Source: Pectobacterium brasiliense
GTDB lineage: Bacteria; Pseudomonadota; Gammaproteobacteria; Enterobacterales; Enterobacteriaceae
Reading direction: 5' to 3'
Length of the DNA: 64,000 nucleotides
Assembly: GCF_016950255.1 (NCBI RefSeq)
Contig: NZ_JACGFN010000001.1
Span: forward strand, 1-64,000
Shown here: positions 1 to 8,173 of the stretch, piece after piece
How positions within the stretch are numbered: the stretch's first letter is position 1
Layout of the letters: every line of letters begins with the position of its first letter
Notes under the pieces: model-generated
Seen by the model: the letters and a program-made list of their open reading frames with translations, nothing else
The model's database searches: none
What the model was told of the DNA's origin: nothing
Made by a program: the position numbers and the translations under genes

Positions 1-758
1 CACGAACGACGACTGTGTAGTTTCCATGTTTGGCTATGCGGGGTGTTACGGTCTGGTTCCTGCCCGTTAATGATCCGGAAGATCGATGGAAGGATTTTGA
101 CGGGAGAAAAACCGAGATAGATAAAGCGGCCATCATCGTAAGCGAAATCCGGTGCAATGGACGTTGAACCGGCTGCGACTCGCTTGGTATAGAGCCAGTT
201 ACGCGGCGTGGTTGACTGCTCAAATGCCGTTTCTATCTGCTGCTTTTCCTGTGTTTCACGCAGGAGTTTCAGACGCGCTGCGCTGGCTGCCTCTGATCGC
301 CTGCGCTCGACATCCGGATAGCGAAAACGAATAATAAAGGCCTGTGAAGGCGAGTCATTCTCCAGTACGTTCAGTTCCAGACTGTAATCGCGGCTTCGAT
401 GTCACGACAAAGAGATTGGTTCTCCACTCGCTCGCCGTTGGCAGAAACACTTTATTGACGTTGTTGCCGTTATCATCGGTTACCGCTGGTGATAGGGTTT
501 GGGCTGATACCGACCCGGTTATCGCTTTTGTGACTTCCCAGCCCTTAGGAAACCCCGCCTGCGCGTCGATGACTTCTTCATCGTCATCAAACAGGAGTGT
601 GGTGAGGTAGCCGGGCGGGTGTTGACGATAGTCGCATTTTGGCTGTTATAGGTGACATTCTGCATTCGGCTGTCATACGTGCTGCTGCGCGGTATCGCCG
701 CGCTCCAGGCTGTGGATGACATCAGAAGGAGACACAAGATCACGGTTGTTTTCAGCAT
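1..758 (-). pseudogene. virB9: virB9-like T4SS protein, frameshifted and cut by window edge
   Basis: VirB9/CagX family outer-membrane core-complex protein of a conjugative type IV secretion system. The start at 758 has an AGGG ribosome site and begins MLKTTVILCLLLMSSTAWSA, a signal peptide. The reading frame breaks near 609 (one base missing after TRP), near 391 (one extra C) and near 58 (one extra C). Joining the frames restores VirB9-like text such as VFLPTASEWRTNLFVVTSK, SPSQAFIIRFRYPDVERRR, and DGRFIYLGFSPVKILPSIFR near the edge. Each break sits in a short homopolymer run, so base-calling errors are as likely as true decay. The 3' end lies outside the window; virB10, virB11 and virD4 would be expected there. 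Confidence 0.75.
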
Positions 759-1441
759 TATTCGCCCTTAGTTCTTTATCGCGTTGATAGCTGGTCACGA
801 TGAACCCAGCGGGTTCACTTCTCGCTGGCTGTCTGTGAGTTGTTTGCGGGGGAGATAGCGATAAGTCAGTCGGATATTCCAGACATCTGTTTTAACCGAG
901 TTATCGACAATGCGGCGGATAGTCCGTTTAATGCGTAGAGTCGCCAGATGGTCAGGTGCTGTAGCAGTCGCGGTGAACGTTGGAAATAATGTCAATAGAC
1001 ACGACATATTCCGCTTTATTGAAAATGATATCGGGTGCCTGATTGCTGTTAAAACCGTCGAGATAATCCCGGTTCACGCTGTCGCTATTGAATAACTGCA
1101 CATCGTCGTAATCGCGCTGGAGAGCAAAATAGTTATAGCCCTCGCGGAGCCTGACATAATGCGCCCGCTAACGCCTGAGCCAGTGCTTTCTCTGCGGAAA
1201 TACTCTGCTCTTTAATCCGGGTCATATATTCATAACGTCCGGTCTGTTTATCCACCGACCATAATTCGATTTCGGTGGTTTTCAGCGGTAGCAGAATAAT
1301 CAGTGCGGTGATCGCCATTGCGGCCAGAGCAAACCCTATGGCCGCTATTCGCCACGCCATCTTTTTTTCCCGTTCATCCTTTTCCAGCAGGACAGATTCA
1401 AAGGCGCGGGATGACGCAATGATGCTTTCTGTTTCAGACAT
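673..1441 (-). pseudogene. virB8: virB8-like inner-membrane T4SS protein, three frameshifts
   Basis: VirB8 is the bitopic inner-membrane assembly factor of the secretion channel. The N-terminal part from 1441 shows a cytoplasmic tail (MSETESIIASSRAFESVLLE), one membrane helix (IAAIGFALAAMAITALIILL) and the start of the periplasmic domain. The frame breaks near 1163 (extra base after QALAG), near 947, and near 795 (one T short after NPLG). The repaired product continues through GYNYFALQRDYDDVQLFNSD, NKAEYVVSIDIISNVHRDCY and RIVDNSVKTDVWNIRLTYRY to a stop at 673, overlapping the virB9 start. The start overlaps the end of virB7. As written no full VirB8 could be made; see the findings on whether this is error or decay. 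Confidence 0.75.
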
Positions 1442-1574
1442 GCTTTGTCAGCTCCTGAATAATCGCGGGAGAATTAACCGGTTGGGGATCGCCAGATACT
1501 GGCGGGAGATCGTGCTGACGCTGTGCGCAGCCCATGAGGACGCATAGCATCAGAAAGATGAGGCTGGATTTCAT
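1434..1574 (-). CDS. virB7: VirB7-like lipoprotein
   Basis: This 46-residue protein has a short signal peptide and a lipobox (LMGC, Cys16), followed by a Pro/Ser-rich tail. Size, lipobox and position between virB6 and virB8 match VirB7, the small outer-membrane lipoprotein that binds VirB9. A longer reading frame starts at 1628, but its extra 18 residues would bury the signal peptide, so I start at MKSSLIF. The 3' end overlaps the virB8 start by 8 bp, so the two are probably translationally coupled. Confidence 0.75.
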   Translation of the reverse strand: MKSSLIFLMLCVLMGCAQRQHDLPPVSGDPQPVNSPAIIQELTKHV

Positions 1575-1661
1575 ATTGATTCCTGTGTTTGTCGAAGACA
1601 GAAATGCCGTACCGGCGGCGGTTGCCACGGCACGCGGTGGAGAGACTGCGTTAGGAGGAGA

Positions 1662-2702
1662 TTAGCGGTTACGCTGTTGGTTGAAACGCTTCATGCTATC
1701 GATAGACGCCGCACGTTTTTGCCATGCGGATAGGGCTTTGCTGGTGCCTGCGGCGATAAGTGAACCTGTTGCAGTAGCGGCGCTGACGCCCGCTTTTGTC
1801 GCAAGTCGCGCACCTGTCGCACCGGCTTTCATGACCGGTTTCGCTACGTCAGAAGATGGTTTCGCCAGCCCACGTAGGCCGCCCATAGCGGCACCCTGTA
1901 GTGCTGCTTGAACGGCAACGCCACCTAATGCATTCGCGATTTTGGCTGAAAACCAGATAATGACGCCGGAAATAACACCCGCAACGCAGCACTGAACACC
2001 CAGTGTGATGATATTGGCGCTATCTGCAAAGTTAACCGCTTTATCTAATAAGCCATTGAGATAATTAATGACAATCCTGATGGATAACGCGGAAAACATA
2101 ATCGTCAGGATCACCGTGAAGATAATTTTCAGCCAGTTGTTAAACATTGGAATAAGGAATCCATACAGCAGGCAGAAAATAAATAACGGTGCAGTGGTGG
2201 TCATTAATACAATGATAATTCCGGCTAACAGGTTAACTGCCGAACCAAATAGCAGAGTGACGATTGCACCTCCCCAGACCAGCAGTTGGGCAATACCGCC
2301 GTTGAGTTTTACATAGGTGGAATCATCCTGTTGATAAAGCTTTTGTCCTATCGTTTGCGCTTTCGCCCAGACGGTATCCAGTAACACCCAGACATTGTCA
2401 TCACCGCTGACGCCGTCAGTTAATCCGTTAATGGAAGAAATGGCTAAATCCAGCCAGCCATCGAGATTTAAAACGAATGTCATGATTAATAACATTCGCC
2501 CGACATCCCATATGACATCTTCTACAGGCGTTTGGAGTTTTCCAGCCAGGGTTTGATAACCCCGATACGTGACAAATAACGTGAAGGAACTGACGGCGAT
2601 AACGCTTACCATATCGCCGTACACGGAGGTTTGTCCCCGTAGTACGGCATGTAAACCGTCAGTGATCGTGTTGTTCATTCCAACAAACATACCACCTGAC
2701 AT
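1662..2702 (-). CDS. virB6: VirB6/TrbL-like T4SS inner-membrane protein
   Basis: A 346-residue polytopic membrane protein with several hydrophobic segments, for example LLVWGGAIVTLLFGSAVNLL, ILTIMFSALSIRIVINYL and VQCCVAGVISGVIIWFSAKI. A more hydrophilic Ala/Gly/Lys-rich cytoplasmic tail follows. Length and position between virB5 and virB7 fit VirB6, which forms part of the inner-membrane channel for DNA transfer. The start at 2702 has a good AAAGGGG ribosome site; an upstream in-frame extension to 2810 runs through eexN and is rejected. Confidence 0.85.
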   Translation of the reverse strand: MSGGMFVGMNNTITDGLHAVLRGQTSVYGDMVSVIAVSSFTLFVTYRGYQTLAGKLQTPVEDVIWDVGRMLLIMTFVLNLDGWLDLAISSINGLTDGVSGDDNVWVLLDTVWAKAQTIGQKLYQQDDSTYVKLNGGIAQLLVWGGAIVTLLFGSAVNLLAGIIIVLMTTTAPLFIFCLLYGFLIPMFNNWLKIIFTVILTIMFSALSIRIVINYLNGLLDKAVNFADSANIITLGVQCCVAGVISGVIIWFSAKIANALGGVAVQAALQGAAMGGLRGLAKPSSDVAKPVMKAGATGARLATKAGVSAATATGSLIAAGTSKALSAWQKRAASIDSMKRFNQQRNR

Positions 2703-2718
2703 AGATGACCCCTTTAAT

Positions 2719-2937
2719 TCAAATCGGGAACCTTGGCATTTCCTGACGGAGTTCAAATCGCGCTTCTCGTGCATTTTTGCAATCTTGGGAGTCATCACCG
2801 GATGATTCACACGCTTTATATCGCTGGTTCATTTCATCCGGATGTTCTTTGTACCACTGCGTTGATTTTGGGTTGTCACACCCCGCCAGAAATAATGAGC
2901 TTAAAATAATCGGAAAAATGCAAAGTGACGTTTTCAT
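2719..2937 (-). CDS. eexN: EexN-like entry-exclusion lipoprotein
   Basis: A 72-residue protein with a signal peptide and lipobox (LFLAGC), followed by WYKEHPDEMNQRYKAC and DCKNAREA, which I recognise as the EexN family signature. In related plasmids and ICEs EexN lipoproteins sit in the donor's T4SS operon and block redundant uptake by cells that already hold the element. It lies between virB5 (10-bp gap) and virB6 (16-bp gap), the usual place. The start at MKTSLC is chosen because it opens the signal peptide. Confidence 0.8.
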   Translation of the reverse strand: MKTSLCIFPIILSSLFLAGCDNPKSTQWYKEHPDEMNQRYKACESSGDDSQDCKNAREARFELRQEMPRFPI

Positions 2938-2947
2938 TCTTACCCTC

Positions 2948-3664
2948 TCAATAATTAAAGTCAGGAATCGGAGCGGCGAGTTGTTGTTCATTGAATGCTT
3001 TTTGCCGCTGTAGAGTCAACATCGCGGCACGCTGTTCAGCCTGCTTGACTGACATTTCCCATTGGCTGGTTAATGCATTCAATTGTACGCTTTTGGCTGC
3101 CACCGCGTTAGCCAAGTCCTGTGACTCTTTCGAGTCTTTGGCGTTGGCTATGCGGTCGGATAAGTCTGATATATCGTTTAATGTGCTATTAATCTTGTTT
3201 TGGACATCGCTGGTATTCTCAATTGAGACTGCCTGATTGAGGACAAGTTGTTTGCAACTTTCAAGATAACGTTGCGATGAACTGGACTGATTACAAATAT
3301 CAAACGAGTGATATTTGTTATATAGGCGCTGAAGGTCAGAAGAATAATAACCGTTTGAGTTGGTCAGCAGGTCATCCAGTGAAATACTATTTTTACGGAG
3401 ATGTTCGATATCGTTTTTTAGGTTTTTAGCATCGATGAGAAATCCCTGAATATTTCGTATACCTGTTGCGGTCGCTAATTGCTGCTTATAGGCATCAAGC
3501 TCGCTTTTATAATGGGTGACTGTGTCCTGCCATTGCTGGAGTTTCTGTACCCATTGGTTAATCGACTCGGTATTACTGGCGGCATCAAATACCGGGATAC
3601 CGGCGCTTATCGCTGGTGTAGACATCAATAGCGATAACGCCAGACACATCTTTCTGGTTTGCAT
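2948..3664 (-). CDS. virB5: VirB5/TrbJ-like minor pilus protein
   Basis: A 238-residue protein with a signal peptide ending near AISA-GIPVFD, followed by long amphipathic coiled-coil helices (QLQQW/KLQQWQDTVTHYKSEL region) and the C-terminal AAPIPDFNY. VirB5 proteins sit at the pilus tip and help contact recipient cells. GGAGG lies 8 bases before the ATG at 3664, which decides that start over the in-frame TTG at 3679. Co-directional with virB4 upstream (23-bp gap) and eexN downstream. Confidence 0.8.
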   Translation of the reverse strand: MQTRKMCLALSLLMSTPAISAGIPVFDAASNTESINQWVQKLQQWQDTVTHYKSELDAYKQQLATATGIRNIQGFLIDAKNLKNDIEHLRKNSISLDDLLTNSNGYYSSDLQRLYNKYHSFDICNQSSSSQRYLESCKQLVLNQAVSIENTSDVQNKINSTLNDISDLSDRIANAKDSKESQDLANAVAAKSVQLNALTSQWEMSVKQAEQRAAMLTLQRQKAFNEQQLAAPIPDFNY

Positions 3665-3687
3665 GGTGATGACCTCCAAGGTGAATA

Positions 3688-6435
3688 TCAGATAGCGTTG
3701 TTAAGGAACGTTTCTTTCCAGTCTTGAGGGGACATGCCTTCCTGATAAATAGCATCAAATATTTTCAGGTTGTCTTCACTGCCGCTCAGGATTTTGGTGA
3801 TGTTCCCGAGGCCCGATAAATCCATCCTTGCCATGGCGACAAACGGGCGCGTTTCACCAGCACGTAGTGGTGTTTTCAGGACAACCATATAATGCTCGCC
3901 GGGATCAAGGCTGCGAACCATGTCGTAAACGCTTTCAGGGACTTTCATTTTCTCCACGTAATCCACATGGTTGGCTTTGGGGTTAGCGAGAAAGATTTGC
4001 GTGCTGCACTGCTCAATGATCGCCGGAGCGATGGGATACCTGACGATTTCATCGGGTGACTGGGTGGCGGGGATAAAAATGCCGTTCAGTTTGCGGATCA
4101 CCTTGAGCATATTGAGGGAGAATTTAGAAAACTCGACATCCGCCAGCCATTTCCAGAACTCATCCATGAACATCACCAGTCGGCGACCATCCAACAAGCT
4201 GGTAACGCGGTACAGCAGGTAAAAGGTGATCGGCCCGCGAATGTCGTCATCATCCAGGAATTCCGTGCCGTCGATACCAAAATTATCAATATTGCTGATG
4301 TTGAACGTGTCCTCCTCGTTATCGAACACCCAGCCGAATTCACCACCCTGCGCCCACTGTTTTAGTCGTATACGCAGGCCGTTAGTTCGTGCCTCTTTGG
4401 TCGGTGGTTCGGGCAACACTTCCAGCAATCGGGTAATACCATAGCGGCGATATTCCGGCGGATAGTCCAGCATGATGGTGTCCACCGCAGTGCTGATACG
4501 CTCTTCATCGCGGGGATCGAGTGGCTTACTGTCACGACGGCACAGCATCCGGATCAGCCGCTTGATAAAGCTGATATTCCGCCGGGTAGGCGGAAGTGAG
4601 AACGGGTTAAATCCGGTAGGGATACCGGTCCGGATTCGGAAGTAACGACCTCCCATCTGGCGGATCGACATCTCTGCCGCTCTGTCTTTATCAAAGTAAA
4701 CGGTGGTCAGCCGTTTGATGGTGGCAGAGGCGGAAAATGTTGCCGGATTGCGGTACTTCTGCGTCAACTGTTTCATCATCGTCATCAGCAGGGTCTTTCC
4801 TGAACCGGTTTTACCGATGATGGCAGTATTCCCCGGCGTTTTCTCATTGAAGTCATTCCGTCCTGCCTGACTGTCATGCACGTTCAGATAATAACCGCCA
4901 CCACCGGGAGATTTCAGGATGGCGATAGCCTCACCCCACGGATTGCCATTACGCTTGTGAGGATGAAAGTTATGCAGACTCCCCATATCTGCGTAGTTCT
5001 GGCTACTGACCACCACCAGACGCGGTCGCAGCGAGTAGACGCCGGGGAGTTGAGCCAGATAGGCGGCAGGTAACGACAGCGTGGACAGGGATGTCATGAT
5101 GCCGAGGTCGTTAAAAGGCTGGGCCAGCGCATTGGTCTCCTTTACCACCTGATCGGCGCTGGCGGACGAGACCAGAAGGGAGAAGTGATACTTGCCACAA
5201 GACACATGCCCGGACTGGAGCAGATCGCGTAAGACGATTAATTCTTCACGCTGTGAAATGGCGTCATCGTCGGTTGCGTTCAGCCGTTTTTCCGCCAGTC
5301 GGATATGATTTTGCGCTTCATCCCGTGCCATACAGGTAAAAGACTGCGTCAGTACATACTCGCTTTCGGCATACAGCAGCGCATCCAGCAGGCCGGTATA
5401 GGTTTCCGGTGAATAGTCTTTAATTTCCAGACTGCGGAAGAAGCGGGAACCGCCGACCATTTGACATTCGGCGGTATCGGTAGTGAAGAATACATCCGGC
5501 GTGCTGAGTGTGTGATAAAACGGTGTATGCGTTACCGCTACATTCTGCCATTTTCCCGTCATCAGGCGATGGTAGAAAGCCAATTGCGAAGAGTAAACCC
5601 GACCTTTCTCCTCATAGAGGCCCAATGGCATTGCCACATAACGCGACAGGGCGGTGTGGATAGCTTCATGGTGCTCCAGCATCCCTTTCAGAGCATCATC
5701 CAGCGCCGCTTTCCTTTTTCCGGCGGGCTGCGTCTTCATGATTTTTTTCTCCAGTGTGGAGAATGGGACATAACAGACGGTAAAAAATAGTCGGTGTCGC
5801 CAAAGCGGTTTCTCTTTTAGTGGCTGGTAATAGTGTTCAGTAACTTCATCCGAAAAGGGGATGACCGAACTGGCCTCAAAGCCATCCTGATATTGCTCCC
5901 GTATGCGGTGAATATAGAAGGTGATCGGTAGCCCTTCATACGAGCGGATCAGGTTGTTAAGGTGGCTTGTCAGCAGTGTCAGATGATGTTCATCCTCACA
6001 TTCAAACACAGTACCGCCCAATTCCCAGCTAGCGACTAAATCACCGGCGCGATTTCTTATGATGTGAGGGTGAATGTGCGAAGAGTAAGGAATGTATTTA
6101 TCCAGCGTGATGCGCTTGTTTAATTTCATCTTAGCGGTAAACTCCGAAACATCGACGGCGTCATAGTGGCTTGCCAACATGGCACTGGCACCGAAATGGC
6201 GATTGGTGGCAAATCGCCCACGGGTTTTAAAGGCCAGCCACAGCAGTCCGAAATAATGAATATCCGTTCGGGCTTTTGCCTTCATTTCCAGCCAGGCAGG
6301 GATTAATAACAAGGCAAGGTAATAGCTGGTGTAAACCGACAGCAGGACGATAGCCCCGCTGACGATCACGAACGGGACGAGAGGGATACCCATAATGGCG
6401 GCAGGGCGGGTCAGCGCTTTGTTCAGGGTGGTCAT
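3688..6435 (-). CDS. virB4: VirB3-VirB4 fusion, T4SS ATPase
   Basis: A 915-residue protein. The first ~100 residues hold a hydrophobic VirB3-like module (LVPFVIVSGAIVLLSVYTSY then LALLLIPAWL). The rest is VirB4/CagE: N-terminal CagE_TrbE_VirB domain, Walker A GKTGSGKT near residue 545, Walker B LVMFMDEFWKW near 750, and ATQSPDEIV. VirB4 is the hexameric ATPase that drives pilus assembly and substrate transfer at the inner membrane. VirB3-VirB4 fusion is known in several T4SS lineages. The frame is intact and full length. AGGGGGAACCG before the ATG supports the start. Confidence 0.92.
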   Translation of the reverse strand: MTTLNKALTRPAAIMGIPLVPFVIVSGAIVLLSVYTSYYLALLLIPAWLEMKAKARTDIHYFGLLWLAFKTRGRFATNRHFGASAMLASHYDAVDVSEFTAKMKLNKRITLDKYIPYSSHIHPHIIRNRAGDLVASWELGGTVFECEDEHHLTLLTSHLNNLIRSYEGLPITFYIHRIREQYQDGFEASSVIPFSDEVTEHYYQPLKEKPLWRHRLFFTVCYVPFSTLEKKIMKTQPAGKRKAALDDALKGMLEHHEAIHTALSRYVAMPLGLYEEKGRVYSSQLAFYHRLMTGKWQNVAVTHTPFYHTLSTPDVFFTTDTAECQMVGGSRFFRSLEIKDYSPETYTGLLDALLYAESEYVLTQSFTCMARDEAQNHIRLAEKRLNATDDDAISQREELIVLRDLLQSGHVSCGKYHFSLLVSSASADQVVKETNALAQPFNDLGIMTSLSTLSLPAAYLAQLPGVYSLRPRLVVVSSQNYADMGSLHNFHPHKRNGNPWGEAIAILKSPGGGGYYLNVHDSQAGRNDFNEKTPGNTAIIGKTGSGKTLLMTMMKQLTQKYRNPATFSASATIKRLTTVYFDKDRAAEMSIRQMGGRYFRIRTGIPTGFNPFSLPPTRRNISFIKRLIRMLCRRDSKPLDPRDEERISTAVDTIMLDYPPEYRRYGITRLLEVLPEPPTKEARTNGLRIRLKQWAQGGEFGWVFDNEEDTFNISNIDNFGIDGTEFLDDDDIRGPITFYLLYRVTSLLDGRRLVMFMDEFWKWLADVEFSKFSLNMLKVIRKLNGIFIPATQSPDEIVRYPIAPAIIEQCSTQIFLANPKANHVDYVEKMKVPESVYDMVRSLDPGEHYMVVLKTPLRAGETRPFVAMARMDLSGLGNITKILSGSEDNLKIFDAIYQEGMSPQDWKETFLNNAI

Positions 6436-6444
6436 CGGTTCCCC

Positions 6445-6720
6445 CTAGGATGCCCAATAGGCACCAAAGCCCGATGCACCGACGATCAGGATGGCTCCGA
6501 TAATGACGTTGCGCATGTCATGCAAACTTTTACCGTCAAACAGCACCTTGTAGCCCACCCACATGGTTGCCAGCGTGATCGTGACGGCGGCCAGCCCGAG
6601 CAAACCGGTGGAGGTATTATTCAGCGTATCGTTGGCTTTATTAAATCCGCTCCCGGCTGCCAGCGTTTGGGTCGATATCAACAGGGAAGAAAACGCAGGC
6701 CGGTATTTACGTTTTTGCAT
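6445..6720 (-). CDS. virB2: VirB2/TrbC-like pilin
   Basis: A 91-residue prepilin with a long signal region (ending near TLAAGSG) and two hydrophobic helices separated by a short charged loop (LFDGKSLHDM), the VirB2 layout. The mature protein builds the conjugative pilus. An ATG at 6726 overlaps the virB1 stop, but GAGGAG is only 2 bases from it and 8 bases from the ATG at 6720, so the later start is preferred. It is 9 bp upstream of virB4. Confidence 0.85.
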   Translation of the reverse strand: MQKRKYRPAFSSLLISTQTLAAGSGFNKANDTLNNTSTGLLGLAAVTITLATMWVGYKVLFDGKSLHDMRNVIIGAILIVGASGFGAYWAS

Positions 6721-6722
6721 CG

Positions 6723-7388
6723 TCATTTCTCCTCATTAATTACAGGTAGGGACACATCGCCGCGAAGGATGGCGTTGGGATAGTGCAAGGAGGTCAAAAT
6801 CGGTGTGGTTTTATCGGTAAGCTCACCGCGTAGGACGGTGATTGGATAATGAATCTCTGAATTGGATTGGCTGGTGGTACTGTGCTGGAGATCTTCCCGC
6901 GTTGACGGGACCACATAGCCAATACGTTGGATATAGCTGGTTTGGTTAAAGGCAGATTCTGGCTGCTGACCCGCATCGAAATTACCGGAATAGTAACAAC
7001 TGAGTGCTCTTCTCAGCGTACCACCGCGTTGGTAGCAGTCGGTGAGGATGCGCTCAAAAATGGATAGATTGGTGCAGGGGTCTAACAAGTCATGGGCGGT
7101 CACGCCGTAATGGCGGAAATTGGTACTGGTGATTTGCATCAGCCCAACCGAATAGCGGCGACCTTTTTCCTTTACCCGGTTGATGATGTTGACGGCAGCT
7201 TGCTTGCTGGTGGGCTGATGAGAAATGACACCTACGCTGCCGGGTGTTCTCTCTTTCTTTGGCACAATCTCAGCGACGGCATAAGGATTAAAGCTGGATT
7301 CTACTTTTGCCATATCAGACGCGGTGGAGGGGTGAATAGTAGCGGCACACTGCATGACCGCCGCCATAAAAGCAGTGGGTGAAAGCAT
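6723..7388 (-). CDS. virB1: VirB1-like lytic transglycosylase
   Basis: A 221-residue SLT-family muramidase that opens peptidoglycan for T4SS assembly. The catalytic Glu lies in MAKVESSFNPYAV, with the usual downstream YSVGLMQITSTNF and ALSCYYSGNF motifs. The start at MLSPTAF is set by a GAGG box 6 bases upstream. The C-terminal tail carries two similar segments, HYPITVLRGEL and HYPNAILRGDV, about 26 residues apart, an internal duplication of unknown meaning. First gene of the leftward virB operon in this window. Confidence 0.88.
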   Translation of the reverse strand: MLSPTAFMAAVMQCAATIHPSTASDMAKVESSFNPYAVAEIVPKKERTPGSVGVISHQPTSKQAAVNIINRVKEKGRRYSVGLMQITSTNFRHYGVTAHDLLDPCTNLSIFERILTDCYQRGGTLRRALSCYYSGNFDAGQQPESAFNQTSYIQRIGYVVPSTREDLQHSTTSQSNSEIHYPITVLRGELTDKTTPILTSLHYPNAILRGDVSLPVINEEK

Positions 7389-7467
7389 GGTTGCCTCGGT
7401 AACAAGTCTAGCCACATGTAGCCATCAGACTGTCGGTGGCAGGGGAAAGGTGCGTGAAGATTGAGTG

Positions 7468-7689
7468 TTAATCTTGCTGGGGGGCTTGCGGTATGTCGCT
7501 ATCGTCTCTCGGTTCCAGGAGCACCAACTTACCGGAGACAGCAATACCGGGTGTCAGTACGATGTTCAATCCAGGTTTGCCGTTATGAGCGAACGCTACG
7601 CCGACCTTTGTCCAGTACGTGTTTTTCTCTCCGTTAGAATTGGGCTGGTTTTCCTGCGTGACAAATACGTGATAGGTAGGTTTTCTCAT
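7468..7689 (-). CDS. small conserved protein of mobile elements
   Basis: A 73-residue soluble protein with a clear AAAGGAAA ribosome site. The text TYHVFVTQENQP, WTKVGVAFAHNGKPGLNIVL and GKLVLLEPRDD resembles small proteins I associate with plasmids and ICEs in the same position, but I know of no function. No signal peptide or membrane segment. It lies 79 bp upstream of virB1 in the same direction and may be the operon leader gene. Confidence 0.6.
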   Translation of the reverse strand: MRKPTYHVFVTQENQPNSNGEKNTYWTKVGVAFAHNGKPGLNIVLTPGIAVSGKLVLLEPRDDSDIPQAPQQD

Positions 7690-8173
7690 TCTATTTCCTT
7701 TAATAAAAAGTCATGGTGAATTAACTCAATTGATCACATCCCGATTCTGCATTCCGGTTTCAACGGGTCAGCGAGAACATTCAGCGGCACCCTGAATTGT
7801 GGTTGCGTGACAGCCCGACTCATATTTTGAAAGAGCAATACTCGGCCCGGACGAATAAACGTCCATAAAGCTCACCAGTAGAAGGTGACGCGATTAGCGT
7901 GCGATATCAGCGTTAGGATGAGAATGAGAAAATCAAAAAGGGAATGAGAGAGAAAATATTTCGCGTGCTAATTATTTATAATGAATGAGTTTTGTTGGAT
8001 TTGCTTTGATACTATTATAGTTTATGATTATACCTAATCTGACAGAAAATCTTGTGCTGGAAAAGATATTAAATCGTTATTTAGATAGGATCTTAGAAAG
8101 GTGCTGCATATTATGCTAAATAACAACACGCTAGAATAATTTGGCAGTATCGAATTACAAAAGGATATATTGA
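7690..8173. other. divergent intergenic region
   Basis: This 484-bp stretch separates the leftward virB operon from the rightward giant gene. The left half has core-like base composition and a small hairpin GGACG-AATAAA-CGTCC at 7849-7864. The right half (about 7960-8160) becomes strongly AT-rich, consistent with a promoter for the gene at 8174. I see no convincing gene. Confidence 0.5.
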
